NCBI GenBank assembly: GCA_902810755.1
Contig: CADDYT010000006.1
Coordinates: forward strand, 40,844-104,843
DNA length: 64,000 bases
Reading direction: 5' to 3'
DNA from: Chloroflexota bacterium
GTDB taxonomy: Bacteria > Chloroflexota > Ktedonobacteria > Ktedonobacterales > Ktedonobacteraceae
Numbering within the stretch: position 1 is the stretch's first letter; each line of letters starts with the position of its first letter. Positions 34,751-42,451 of this stretch are shown here, piece by piece. Below the pieces are notes generated by a model. It was not told the DNA's origin and did not search any database. It worked only from the letters and a program-made list of their open reading frames with translations. A program made the position numbers and the translations under genes.

Positions 34751-37567
34751 CTATCGTTTAAAAGCATCTGTCGCGGGACGATAAGGACGAATCATCCACA
34801 GGGGTCGGCGCAGGCCGTCGGCTCTCTCCGTCTGGGGCCGCGTCATCGCCAGCCACTGACGGTACACTTCGTAGGCCCTGCGCGTATCTACACAGACATC
34901 ACCATAGCAGTCTCCGGCATGGGCGCGTTCCACCCGCACCTTCTGATGCCAGCAGTGCATGCCGCTGACCGGGTCGGGGTGAACGGCAAAGGTCAGGTTT
35001 TGATGCACGCCGCCCTCGCGCCAGAAGATGCGCGCCGAATCGGGGTCGTCGCTCTCGAAGGGCCGGATACCTTCGCGCTGGCGCATGCGCCACGTGCCGT
35101 CCTCGCTCCTGCTCAGTTCGACAAGGGCCGAGGACCAGCGATCAGTCCCCTGGCTCGTATCGAGTCGCCAGCGTCCCAGATGATGGGAGCAAGCAACGAT
35201 GCCGGGGCGAATGCCATCTGTCACCCACGCTCTATTCACATAGTAGCCGATTTCTGTCGTCACGCGCAAGAGGTCGCCGGTCTGCACGCCAATGCGCTCA
35301 GCGTCGAGTGGATGAACCCAGACCGGGTTGGCATTGGAGATCTCATACAGCCAGCGAGCGTTGCCGGAGCGCGTATGAATCAGCGTGGGCAGGCGGAATG
35401 TCGGAATGAGCAGGTATTCGCCCTGTTCGGGGTCGATGGCCGAGCGATGCACATGGCTGCGGATATAGCCGGGTGCCGCGTATTCCGGCCAGCCCCACTC
35501 TTTGAGCGTCGGCGAGTAAAATTCGAGTTTGCGCGAGGGCGTCGGGAAGCCTTCATACGCTTTGCCATCCACCATCACGCCAAGCGGCGAACCATTGCGC
35601 GTGATCTTGCCGCTCTGTTCTTCAACCTGCGCGCCCTCCAGCTCGGTCGGCAGCAACTCGCGCTCGTTCAACTGGAAGACCGGGGCTTTCTCCGGCGGAA
35701 TCTCAAAGGCCCCGTACTTCTGCATATATTCCAGGGGCGTCAGGCCCTCTTTGGAAGCGGCTTCGGGCAGGCCAGGGACGCTGTTCTCAAAGATCCAGCG
35801 ATAATATTCCGTAATTGTCAGCTTCTCACCGGGGCGATAGGGCGACTCGAAGTATCTGCGAATGCCGAGGCTGCCGTCGGGGTCGATGCGCCAGGAAAGC
35901 TCAATCCAGAACTCATCCTCTTCCCACACCTCGCCGGGATTGGCCTGATAGGTGTAGGAGACCGGTTCGCCGTGCCGCTCTTTGTAGACGCGCAGGACGG
36001 GCTGACGAAAGCCGATCCAGCGGCCCGCGTGCGTCTCCTGGCTCATCAGGTCGTGTCGCTCGCTGGCATGTCCCATTGGCAGGACGTAATCGGCATACCA
36101 TGCCGTTTCGCTCCATACGGGCGTCAGAGCGGCGTGCAGTTCGATTTGCTGCTCGTTGATCAGCATCTCAATCCAGCTGGTGCCATCGGGATTGGTCCAG
36201 ACGGGGTTGTAGACGCGGGTGAAGTAGGCGGCGAGCTTGCCCCGGCCCTCACGCAGGAAGTAGGGCAGCAACATGCTCATCTCATAGTTTGCCAGGGGAT
36301 ATTCCGGCGGGTAAAGCAGTTCGTTCCAAACCTGCGAGGGCGCAGGTTTGAGGAAAGGGGCAGGGACAAACTTGTTCCAGCTATTGGGGGCCGTGCCGCC
36401 GGGCGTGCCAACGCTGCCGGTGAGGACAGAGAGGAACCAGAGGGCGCGCGCTACCTGCCAGCCACCGAGATTGCCCGCGCAGGCCGCGCGCCACGTGTGG
36501 GCCGAAAAGGCCGTTCCCGCCTGCCCGATCTGTCGCGCCACCTCCACGATCTGCTCCTCGCTCAACCCGCTCTCCTGCGCGGCGAAGGCGGGGGTAAATT
36601 CGGCATACAGGTCGAGCAGCAGTTCGATGAACCGCTCGAAGGTCTGAGGCTCATCAGGGTGTTCCGCCGCCATGTATTGCTGCCAGTTTGTCCAGCGTCG
36701 CATATACTCGGCGTTGTAGAGCTTTTCGGCGAGAATGATGCGGGCCATCGCCAGCAGCACCGCCGCTTCGGAGCCGGGCCAGGTGGGCAGCCAGTAATCG
36801 GCCATGCTGGCCGTATTGGAGAGGCGTGGGTCCATCACCGCCAGCTTTGCCCCCTTCATCTTGCCCTCCATGATGCGCTGCGCCTGCGGATTGAAGTAAT
36901 GGCCTGTCTCCAGGTGCGAACTGATGAGTAAGATGAACTGCGCGCTGGCATGATCGGGCGAAGGGCGGTCGGCTCCGCACCAGACCTGATAGCCGAAACG
37001 GGCGGCGGACGAGCAGACATTGGTATGGCTGTTGTGTCCATCGACGCCCCACGCGCCCAGCACGCGCTCCATGTAGCCATCGTGTCCCGGTCGCCCCACA
37101 TGATACATGATCTCGTCGCGCCGCCCATCGACGAGCGCCTGCCGGATCTTTGCGGCAAAAGTATCGAGTACCTCGTCCCACGTCACGCGCTCCCACTTCC
37201 CCTCGCCGCGCTTTCCCGCCCGTTTCAGCGGATACAGAATACGTTCCGGGTCATCGATCTGGTTAATGGTGGCCGGGCCTTTTGCGCAATTGCGTCCCCG
37301 GCTCCCCGGATGGTACGGGTTGCCCTCAAAGCGGCGGATGCGCCCCGTTTGCTTATCCACATACGCCATTAGCCCGCATGCCGCTTCACAGTTGAAGCAG
37401 ATGGTGGGGATAATCTCATAATGTTTCTCGACTTTGCGCGGCCACGCCTTCGCATCATACTCTACCCAATCCTGCCACTGCTCCGGCGGCGGACACGAGG
37501 CCAGGTCGCGCACCATCATCTGCTCCCCACCCGGAGCAATCTCTCCCTGCAACGGTCTATTGACCAT
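34751..37567 (-). CDS. Molybdopterin (bis-MGD) oxidoreductase catalytic subunit, SoeA/PsrA-like
   Basis: The 938-residue protein belongs to the DMSO-reductase family. It has a [4Fe-4S] site Cys57-x2-Cys60-x3-Cys64-x29-Cys94, the cofactor domains with VMDPRLSNTA and LTGSVGTPGGT, a Cys185 in HTNVCSSAARFG at the usual molybdenum-ligand place, and a C-terminal beta-barrel domain with ANPVWVHPLDAERIGV. No twin-arginine signal is present, so it faces the cytoplasm, like SoeA sulfite dehydrogenase and unlike periplasmic polysulfide or thiosulfate reductases. Downstream is a CstB-type gene and upstream an iron-sulfur/membrane fusion, which together suggest sulfur-compound oxidation with electrons delivered to quinone. 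Other substrates of the family cannot be excluded. Confidence 0.85.
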   Translation of the reverse strand: MVNRPLQGEIAPGGEQMMVRDLASCPPPEQWQDWVEYDAKAWPRKVEKHYEIIPTICFNCEAACGLMAYVDKQTGRIRRFEGNPYHPGSRGRNCAKGPATINQIDDPERILYPLKRAGKRGEGKWERVTWDEVLDTFAAKIRQALVDGRRDEIMYHVGRPGHDGYMERVLGAWGVDGHNSHTNVCSSAARFGYQVWCGADRPSPDHASAQFILLISSHLETGHYFNPQAQRIMEGKMKGAKLAVMDPRLSNTASMADYWLPTWPGSEAAVLLAMARIILAEKLYNAEYMRRWTNWQQYMAAEHPDEPQTFERFIELLLDLYAEFTPAFAAQESGLSEEQIVEVARQIGQAGTAFSAHTWRAACAGNLGGWQVARALWFLSVLTGSVGTPGGTAPNSWNKFVPAPFLKPAPSQVWNELLYPPEYPLANYEMSMLLPYFLREGRGKLAAYFTRVYNPVWTNPDGTSWIEMLINEQQIELHAALTPVWSETAWYADYVLPMGHASERHDLMSQETHAGRWIGFRQPVLRVYKERHGEPVSYTYQANPGEVWEEDEFWIELSWRIDPDGSLGIRRYFESPYRPGEKLTITEYYRWIFENSVPGLPEAASKEGLTPLEYMQKYGAFEIPPEKAPVFQLNERELLPTELEGAQVEEQSGKITRNGSPLGVMVDGKAYEGFPTPSRKLEFYSPTLKEWGWPEYAAPGYIRSHVHRSAIDPEQGEYLLIPTFRLPTLIHTRSGNARWLYEISNANPVWVHPLDAERIGVQTGDLLRVTTEIGYYVNRAWVTDGIRPGIVACSHHLGRWRLDTSQGTDRWSSALVELSRSEDGTWRMRQREGIRPFESDDPDSARIFWREGGVHQNLTFAVHPDPVSGMHCWHQKVRVERAHAGDCYGDVCVDTRRAYEVYRQWLAMTRPQTERADGLRRPLWMIRPYRPATDAFKR

Positions 37568-37595
37568 AATACACGGCTCACTTTCTCAACCCGCT

Positions 37596-39230
37596 TCAGC
37601 TTAGCGGCACAATCTGACCGGCGACAACAAAACCATGCTCGTAGGCAAACAGGCCCACCAGCGCCAGTATGCCCGCAAAGCCGAGCAGCGCGGCCTGCGC
37701 CCCCGGCGGCATAAACAGAGCAACGGCCAGCATGGCTACAGGAAATAGCGAACCGACGGTGAAAAATGGCCCCCAGAAAAGGTCTTTCAAACCGCCGCGA
37801 CTCAGAAATTTCGCCGCCGTCGCCACGTGCCTGTTACTGTGCGGCCCAAAAACTTCCAGCATCACCAGCGCGACGTGCAACAACAGGGCGACGAGCAGCG
37901 TTATGGTGAGCAGCTGGCTCATGCCTGCGTTGAGCGCCCAGGAGAGCAGGCCCAGCGATGCCGCGCCCGCTAACACGGCCTGCACAATCAAAATCGGCAG
38001 CATATACGGGCCTTGCCAGAAGTCGCGGCCCTCGGCCTGGCCGAAAAGGAAGGCGCTGTAGCCAGCAGCCGCGAAGCCGAAGACCAGAGCGGGGATGAGC
38101 AGCCAGCGCAGACCAGGGGTAAAGGCGAAGAGACCCATGACAAACCACGCCGCCTCGATCAGGCCAAAGATGCCCAGGATGCCACCGCCCCAGACCAGCC
38201 AGGAGGTCGGGTTGGCCTTTGTGAGCAAATAGAGGAAACGATCAGGCCGCTTCAGGTCAATAATCAGCAGCAGCAGCGTCAGGGCGATGAAGAAGCCGCC
38301 GATGACGGGCGCGCCGATGCCTGACAGAGCATTCAGCGGGGCACTGAGCGGGGCATTCAAACCCAGAATCGCCAGGGCCAGCGCCGCAACGACCATTACG
38401 CCCGCGCCAATCGATTTAGTGGCAAGATAGACGGAGACTTTCCAGCCCCAGGGTGCGCTATTTTTCGGCGTATCATAGACGATACGCGCCTCGCCGCGCT
38501 CAATTTTCGCGGGCGGCATATATGGCACGAGCGGATTGAGCGTTGCCGGGCCAGGGTCGGCGCTGGCAGAGCGCAGAGTTTTTCCGGGGTCGATGGTGCT
38601 TTCGTCCTCGTGCTGCGGCTTAAGCATCGTTGCCCACATGGACATAGTGGGCAGTTCCTCTACCGTCAGTTCCGGGTCGAGCGCGGCCTCGTCGGCTCCC
38701 AGGTAATAGACATTGGGGCCGGTTTTCTGTTCCGGCTTGCGCACGCGCACAGGTTCGCTGGCCACAATGCGCCCGATCTCGCTCTCTGGATTCTCCACGT
38801 CGCCCGCGACAATGGCGCGTTCCGGGCAGACAACCACGCAGGCCGGTTCCAGCCCGACCTCGACCCGATGCGCGCAATAGTTGCACTTAGCTGCTGTGTG
38901 GCTGTAAGGGTCGATATACAGCGCATCGTAGGGGCAGGCCTGCATGCACGACTTGCAGCCGATGCAGCGCGAAGAGTCGAAATCGACAATGCCATCCTCG
39001 CGCTTATACAGAGCCTTCGTCGGGCAGATAGCCACGCAGGGGGCGTTATCGCAGTGGTTACAGCGATTGACGAGGAAATAGCGCCGCGAGTCGGGAAACT
39101 GTCCCTTCTCAATATACTTGACCCACGTGCGATACACGCCGATCGGCACATCATGCTCCGACTTGCACGCCACCGTACAGGCATGGCAGCCAATGCACTT
39201 GCGCTGGTCAATCACAAAAGCATACTTCAC
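37596..39230 (-). CDS. Fusion of four-cluster ferredoxin subunit and NrfD-type membrane subunit
   Basis: Residues 1 to about 190 hold the Cys pattern of DmsB/PsrB-type electron-transfer subunits: CIGCHACTVAC, CNHCDNAPCVAIC, CIGCKSCMQACPYD and CNYCAHRVEVG ... CVVVCP, enough for four [4Fe-4S] clusters. After a linker (190-260) come about eight membrane helices of NrfD/PsrC type, the quinone-linked anchor. In most complexes these are separate proteins. The start is GTG at 39230 with AGGAGAGG ahead. The gene is first in an operon with the catalytic subunit 28 bases downstream, and the fused protein should pass electrons between the molybdopterin subunit and the quinone pool. Confidence 0.88.
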   Translation of the reverse strand: MKYAFVIDQRKCIGCHACTVACKSEHDVPIGVYRTWVKYIEKGQFPDSRRYFLVNRCNHCDNAPCVAICPTKALYKREDGIVDFDSSRCIGCKSCMQACPYDALYIDPYSHTAAKCNYCAHRVEVGLEPACVVVCPERAIVAGDVENPESEIGRIVASEPVRVRKPEQKTGPNVYYLGADEAALDPELTVEELPTMSMWATMLKPQHEDESTIDPGKTLRSASADPGPATLNPLVPYMPPAKIERGEARIVYDTPKNSAPWGWKVSVYLATKSIGAGVMVVAALALAILGLNAPLSAPLNALSGIGAPVIGGFFIALTLLLLIIDLKRPDRFLYLLTKANPTSWLVWGGGILGIFGLIEAAWFVMGLFAFTPGLRWLLIPALVFGFAAAGYSAFLFGQAEGRDFWQGPYMLPILIVQAVLAGAASLGLLSWALNAGMSQLLTITLLVALLLHVALVMLEVFGPHSNRHVATAAKFLSRGGLKDLFWGPFFTVGSLFPVAMLAVALFMPPGAQAALLGFAGILALVGLFAYEHGFVVAGQIVPLS

Positions 39231-39414
39231 CGTACACCTCTCCTACCAGGTAGAGCGAGGCGCCTCCTTGCGCCCGCCGGGACAGAACGAAGCGAGGAAT
39301 CAATGTCCACATCGTTGTCTCACATTCCAGACTCCATTTCATAGAGAAGAAAAACTATGACCTTACTGATAGTGTAAAGGGAAAAGAGTATCTTTGTCCA
39401 GTTTAGAGAGCGAA

Positions 39415-39449
39415 GCGAGGAAGGTATGGGAAAATTATGCCTTCCTCGC
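39415..39449. repeat. Inverted repeat in the divergent region before brnT
   Basis: GCGAGGAAGG (39415-39424) pairs perfectly with CCTTCCTCGC (39440-39449) around a 15-base loop. It lies between two divergent genes, so it is not a plain terminator; it may be an operator or an early stop for leaky transcripts entering the toxin gene. Confidence 0.45.
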
Positions 39450-39480
39450 ATGGAATTTGCCTGTCGAGGACTGTTTTGTC

Positions 39481-39508
39481 TTGACATTGTACTGAAAATC
39501 AGTACAAT
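39481..39508 (+). promoter_or_regulatory. Promoter and operator of the brnT/brnA-like operon, probably leaderless
   Basis: A perfect -35 TTGACA (39481-39486) and a -10 TACAAT (39503-39508) are 16 bases apart. The spacer holds a perfect palindrome, TTGTACTGA and TCAGTACAA (39487-39507) around AAA, overlapping the -10. The toxin ATG is at 39515, six bases after the -10, about where transcription should start, so the mRNA would have no leader. Autorepression by the antitoxin at the palindrome would block RNA polymerase directly. Confidence 0.75.
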
Positions 39509-39514
39509 AACAAC

Positions 39515-39820
39515 ATGAAAGAAATTCGTATTTTGGCCTTGGTATGGGACGATTTTAACGAGAAACACATCTGGGAACGGCATCAACTTACCCGTATCCA
39601 GGTGGAAGCTGTATGTTATGGAGATGCGGAGCAGATACAGGTAAATATCACCTATGGAGGAAGATTTCTTATTGTTGGCCCGGGAGAAGATGGCAAACTT
39701 TATGCTGTAACTCTTGGACCTGAAGGAGAAAACACGTTTTATCCCATCAGTGCGCGGCGAGCCAGCAAGAAAGAGCGCCGCGACTACATAGCATGGAAGG
39801 TAGGTACTGGCAATGAGTGA
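39515..39820 (+). CDS. BrnT-like toxin of a type II toxin-antitoxin system
   Basis: The 101-residue protein has the BrnT pattern: an N-terminal VWDDFNEKHIWERHQLT (as in FxWDxxKxxxNxxKHG), GGRFLIVGPGEDGKLYAVTL in the central sheet, and the strong end motif FYPISARRASKKERRDY. BrnT is a RelE-fold ribonuclease that slows growth by cutting RNA. Toxin first and antitoxin second is the usual BrnTA order. The two genes overlap by eight bases. It starts with ATG directly after the promoter without a ribosome site, which fits leaderless translation. The catalytic Arg pair in SARR is kept. Confidence 0.8.
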   Translation: MKEIRILALVWDDFNEKHIWERHQLTRIQVEAVCYGDAEQIQVNITYGGRFLIVGPGEDGKLYAVTLGPEGENTFYPISARRASKKERRDYIAWKVGTGNE

Positions 39821-40124
39821 ACCGATTTACAAAGGGCCGAAATACCCAACCGAAGCACACGGTTCTATTCCGGCATTCAACAGCTACGAAGAAGAAGCTG
39901 AGTTCTGGGACACCCATGATTTTACCGATTTTAAGGAAGAAACAGAACCGGCGAAAGTGGTAATAACTCGTGGTCTTTCCGCAAATGTGCAGGTACGGTT
40001 TGAACCAGAAACAGACCACGAACTTGAAGCGATTGCACGCGAACGCGGAATGAAAAAATCTACCCTGATACGAACATGGGTATTAGACCGCTTACGCCAG
40101 GAGCGAGATCGGCGTGCCTCATAG
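39813..40124 (+). CDS. CopG/BrnA-like antitoxin
   Basis: The 103-residue protein has an acidic first half with FNSYEEEAEFWDTHDFTDF, the mark of the CopG-antitoxin (BrnA-type) family, then a ribbon-helix-helix DNA-binding end (NVQVRFEPETDHELEAIA, KKSTLIRTWVLDRL). The first half should wrap the BrnT-like toxin and the second should bind the palindrome in the operon promoter. It overlaps the toxin gene by eight bases, so translation is coupled. A ribosome site lies within the toxin's 3' end (GGTAGGTACTGG). Confidence 0.82.
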   Translation: MSEPIYKGPKYPTEAHGSIPAFNSYEEEAEFWDTHDFTDFKEETEPAKVVITRGLSANVQVRFEPETDHELEAIARERGMKKSTLIRTWVLDRLRQERDRRAS

Positions 40125-40157
40125 AAACGGGAGATGCTGTAACCTGGGAAGGAAACT

Positions 40158-41264
40158 ATGCAATATAATCCAGATGAGATAGAGACATTACGCGTCGATC
40201 TGGCGGAGTTGACGGGGCTGCACGCGCCGTCGGGGGCGGAGCAGCCGGTGGTTGCGCGATTGCGCGGGTTATTTGCGCCGCTGGTGGATAGGGTGCAGGT
40301 AGATCATATGGGCAATCTCACGGCGACGCGAGAGGGGTCGGTGGGCGCGCCGTATGTTGTGGTTTCCGCGCATGCCGATGAGATTGGCGTGATGGTGGCG
40401 AGCATTGAGCCGGAGGGGTTTCTGCGTATCTCGCCGCTTGGCGGTGTGCAGCCTCGCCTGCTGGAAGGGCGAGCGGTGTGGGTGAATGGCCACAATGGGG
40501 TGATCGGGGCGCGTTCCGGGCATCTGACGCCGCGCTCGGAGCAGGGGCAGGGCGTTGCAATAGCTGATCTGTACGTCGATCTGGGTGTGGATAGCGCGCA
40601 GGAGGTGGAGGCGATGGGGGTGCGTGTGGGCGACCCGGTGGTCGTGCTGTCGGAACTGCGCAGCCTGGCGGGAACGCGCGTGGCCGGCAAGGGCGTCGAT
40701 AACCGCGCCAGTTGCGTGCTGCTGTTGCATTTGCTGCGCCGCCTGCAGGGACGTGAGCTGCCATGCCGCCTGACGGCGCTGGTAGCGGTGCAGGAGGAAG
40801 TTGGCCTGCGCGGGGCGAAGGCGGCGTTTGCCCGGCTCAAACCCGATCTTGCTATCGTGGTTGATACGTTTCCGGCGGCTGGCACGCCCGATACGCGCCA
40901 GTTTCACTATGCCGCGCGCATCGGCAAAGGCGCGCTGCTCACTCCGGCTTCCGGCGGGGGCGATACCGGCTTTCTCATGCCCAGAGCGGCCCGCGAGGCG
41001 ATTATTGCTGCGGCAGAGCGGGTCGGCGCGCCCTACCAGCTTGCCATCGCCGACGGAGGCGTGACCGATGCTGCTGCGGCCCATCTCGCGGCTGGCGGCA
41101 TCGCTACCCTGGAAATCAAACTGCCGCGCCGCTACTCACACTCGCCCGTCGAACTGCTCGACCTGCGCGACCTGGCGGCGGCGCTTGCCATCGTCGAAGC
41201 ACTCGTCACGCACCCGCCAACTGCCGCCCAACTCTCATTTCTGGGGGCCGCAGAGCAGGGATAG
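40158..41264 (+). CDS. M42-family metallopeptidase (glutamyl aminopeptidase-like)
   Basis: The 368-residue protein begins after AAGGAAAC and has the M42 layout: first metal ligands in AHADEIG, the bridging Asp in GVDNRASC, the catalytic Glu pair in QEEVGLRGA, a further Asp in VVDTFPA, and the last His in RYSHSPVE. These are large tetrahedral cytoplasmic aminopeptidases (FrvX, PepA/TET) that trim peptides. It is 33 bases after the antitoxin and may be co-transcribed, but its function looks independent. The D-threonine-aldolase-like remnant starts four bases after its stop, so they were likely one operon. Confidence 0.9.
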   Translation: MQYNPDEIETLRVDLAELTGLHAPSGAEQPVVARLRGLFAPLVDRVQVDHMGNLTATREGSVGAPYVVVSAHADEIGVMVASIEPEGFLRISPLGGVQPRLLEGRAVWVNGHNGVIGARSGHLTPRSEQGQGVAIADLYVDLGVDSAQEVEAMGVRVGDPVVVLSELRSLAGTRVAGKGVDNRASCVLLLHLLRRLQGRELPCRLTALVAVQEEVGLRGAKAAFARLKPDLAIVVDTFPAAGTPDTRQFHYAARIGKGALLTPASGGGDTGFLMPRAAREAIIAAAERVGAPYQLAIADGGVTDAAAAHLAAGGIATLEIKLPRRYSHSPVELLDLRDLAAALAIVEALVTHPPTAAQLSFLGAAEQG

Positions 41265-41267
41265 CCT

Positions 41268-41567
41268 TTGCTATATAATAAACATAAGGAGCAGAGCATA
41301 TATCAGCCACAGGTAGGAGATCCGCTGGATACGCTGGATACGCCGTCGATGATTGTTGATCTCACGCTGATGGAGGAGAATAACGGCATCCTGACCTGGG
41401 AAGAAAACGTCGCGCTCCCACCCGGCGCGCTCTCCATAGGCAAGCGCATCGAGTTCATCCCCGGCCACATCGACACCACCATTAATCTGCACGATACCTG
41501 CTACGCTTACAGAGATGGCAAGATAGCAGCGATCTGGCCGGTGTCGGCGAGGGGGAAGGTGCAGTGA
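41268..41567 (+). pseudogene. Internally deleted D-threonine aldolase/DSD1-like (fold-III PLP) gene
   Basis: The 99-residue frame joins an N-terminal LDTPSMIVDLTLMEEN, as at the start of fold-III PLP enzymes (LDTPALxxDLxxLExN), directly to their C-terminus: GILTWEENVALPPG, GKRIEFIPGHIDTTINLHD and AAIWPVSARGK. A whole enzyme needs about 360 residues; the PLP Lys and barrel are gone. AAGGAG at 41286 is six bases before ATA 41298, exactly where a start codon would be, so the original ATG may have changed to ATA. TTG 41268 is the only upstream start in frame. I infer an in-frame deletion of about 260 codons. Confidence 0.7.
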
Positions 41568-41596
41568 AAGCCATCATCATAGAGTGTATAAATACC

Positions 41597-42436
41597 TTAC
41601 ACAGGATTGTGTTGCGCATCGCAGGTATCTTTCGGGTTATCTGAACGCACTACAAGATATACATTCAGGATGGCTGTGCTAGCATTTTGTAGACCTGTAA
41701 ACAGCGGCTCATACCAGGAGGTTGTCTTGAGAACTGAATAGGTACGGGCGCCTCGATCATTTGCCAGAACTTTCAACACGTTGTATACCTGATTAGCAAC
41801 TTCTGTTCCCTGCTCCTCAGTGCCGCCAATTGTACCTCCATAGGCAATAGCAATGCCAATCTGGCGGCCCTGAAGAAATCGAACATTGTTGAGCTGCGGT
41901 TCCACAATGCCTCGCGCAAGATGCACAGAATCCGTGATAAATGTGGGAGCAGGCCCAATATTCAACTTGATCTGACAGTATTGATGTTCCAGAATACGAT
42001 CATTGGGTGGTGGATTACAGTTCCATAGCACTTCCACTGGACTAGCCCCCCCGGTACCGGAGAAGGTAAAGGAGCCATTTTGACAGGGGAATGCAGAAAC
42101 GGTCACGGTGGCAGATTTTCCTGGCGATAACACTCCTTTGCCAGGATTGAAGACGACAGAGTTATTCATATCGCTATTCACCGTCCAATCGGTATTGCCC
42201 TGAGAATTCGCTGATTCCATGATGGTAATCTGACATTGAGGCTCATTAGCTCCACCCTTACATTGTGGGCTGGTTGGATACAGAACTGCTGGCCTCACAA
42301 TCAATACCGGCGGCAACTTTGGACGAGGTGGGCTGCTGATCAAAAAGAGCATGCCCAGCGCCAGTAGTAAATCGGCGAAGAGCCAGCCAACTGTGGCGAC
42401 GGCGGCACTTCTGCGTCTATAAAAACTCTTTCTCAT
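41597..42436 (-). CDS. Single-TM envelope protein, possible MotB/ZorB-like partner
   Basis: From ATG 42436 the protein has 279 residues. A membrane helix at about 12-34 (VGWLFADLLLALGMLFL) with basic residues before it and an Asp within it resembles the helix of MotB, ExbD and ZorB proteins. Residues 40-150 look like a beta-sandwich (ATVTVSAFPCQNGSFTFSG). The last 90 residues have a beta-alpha-beta pattern (GRQIGIAIAYGGTIGG, EVANQVYNVLKVLAN, ILNVYLVVR) that recalls OmpA-like domains, without clear key residues. Several Cys may form disulfides outside. It is the last gene of the six-gene operon, 15 bases after the coiled-coil gene. The MotB link is inference. Confidence 0.6.
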   Translation of the reverse strand: MRKSFYRRRSAAVATVGWLFADLLLALGMLFLISSPPRPKLPPVLIVRPAVLYPTSPQCKGGANEPQCQITIMESANSQGNTDWTVNSDMNNSVVFNPGKGVLSPGKSATVTVSAFPCQNGSFTFSGTGGASPVEVLWNCNPPPNDRILEHQYCQIKLNIGPAPTFITDSVHLARGIVEPQLNNVRFLQGRQIGIAIAYGGTIGGTEEQGTEVANQVYNVLKVLANDRGARTYSVLKTTSWYEPLFTGLQNASTAILNVYLVVRSDNPKDTCDAQHNPV

Positions 42437-42451
42437 ACTCTCCACGCGCCC

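Noticed and set aside
34919..36931. A 670-codon open frame on the plus strand
   Set aside because: It is antisense to the molybdopterin oxidoreductase, whose motifs are complete; long antisense frames are common in GC-rich genes, and the product has no family features.
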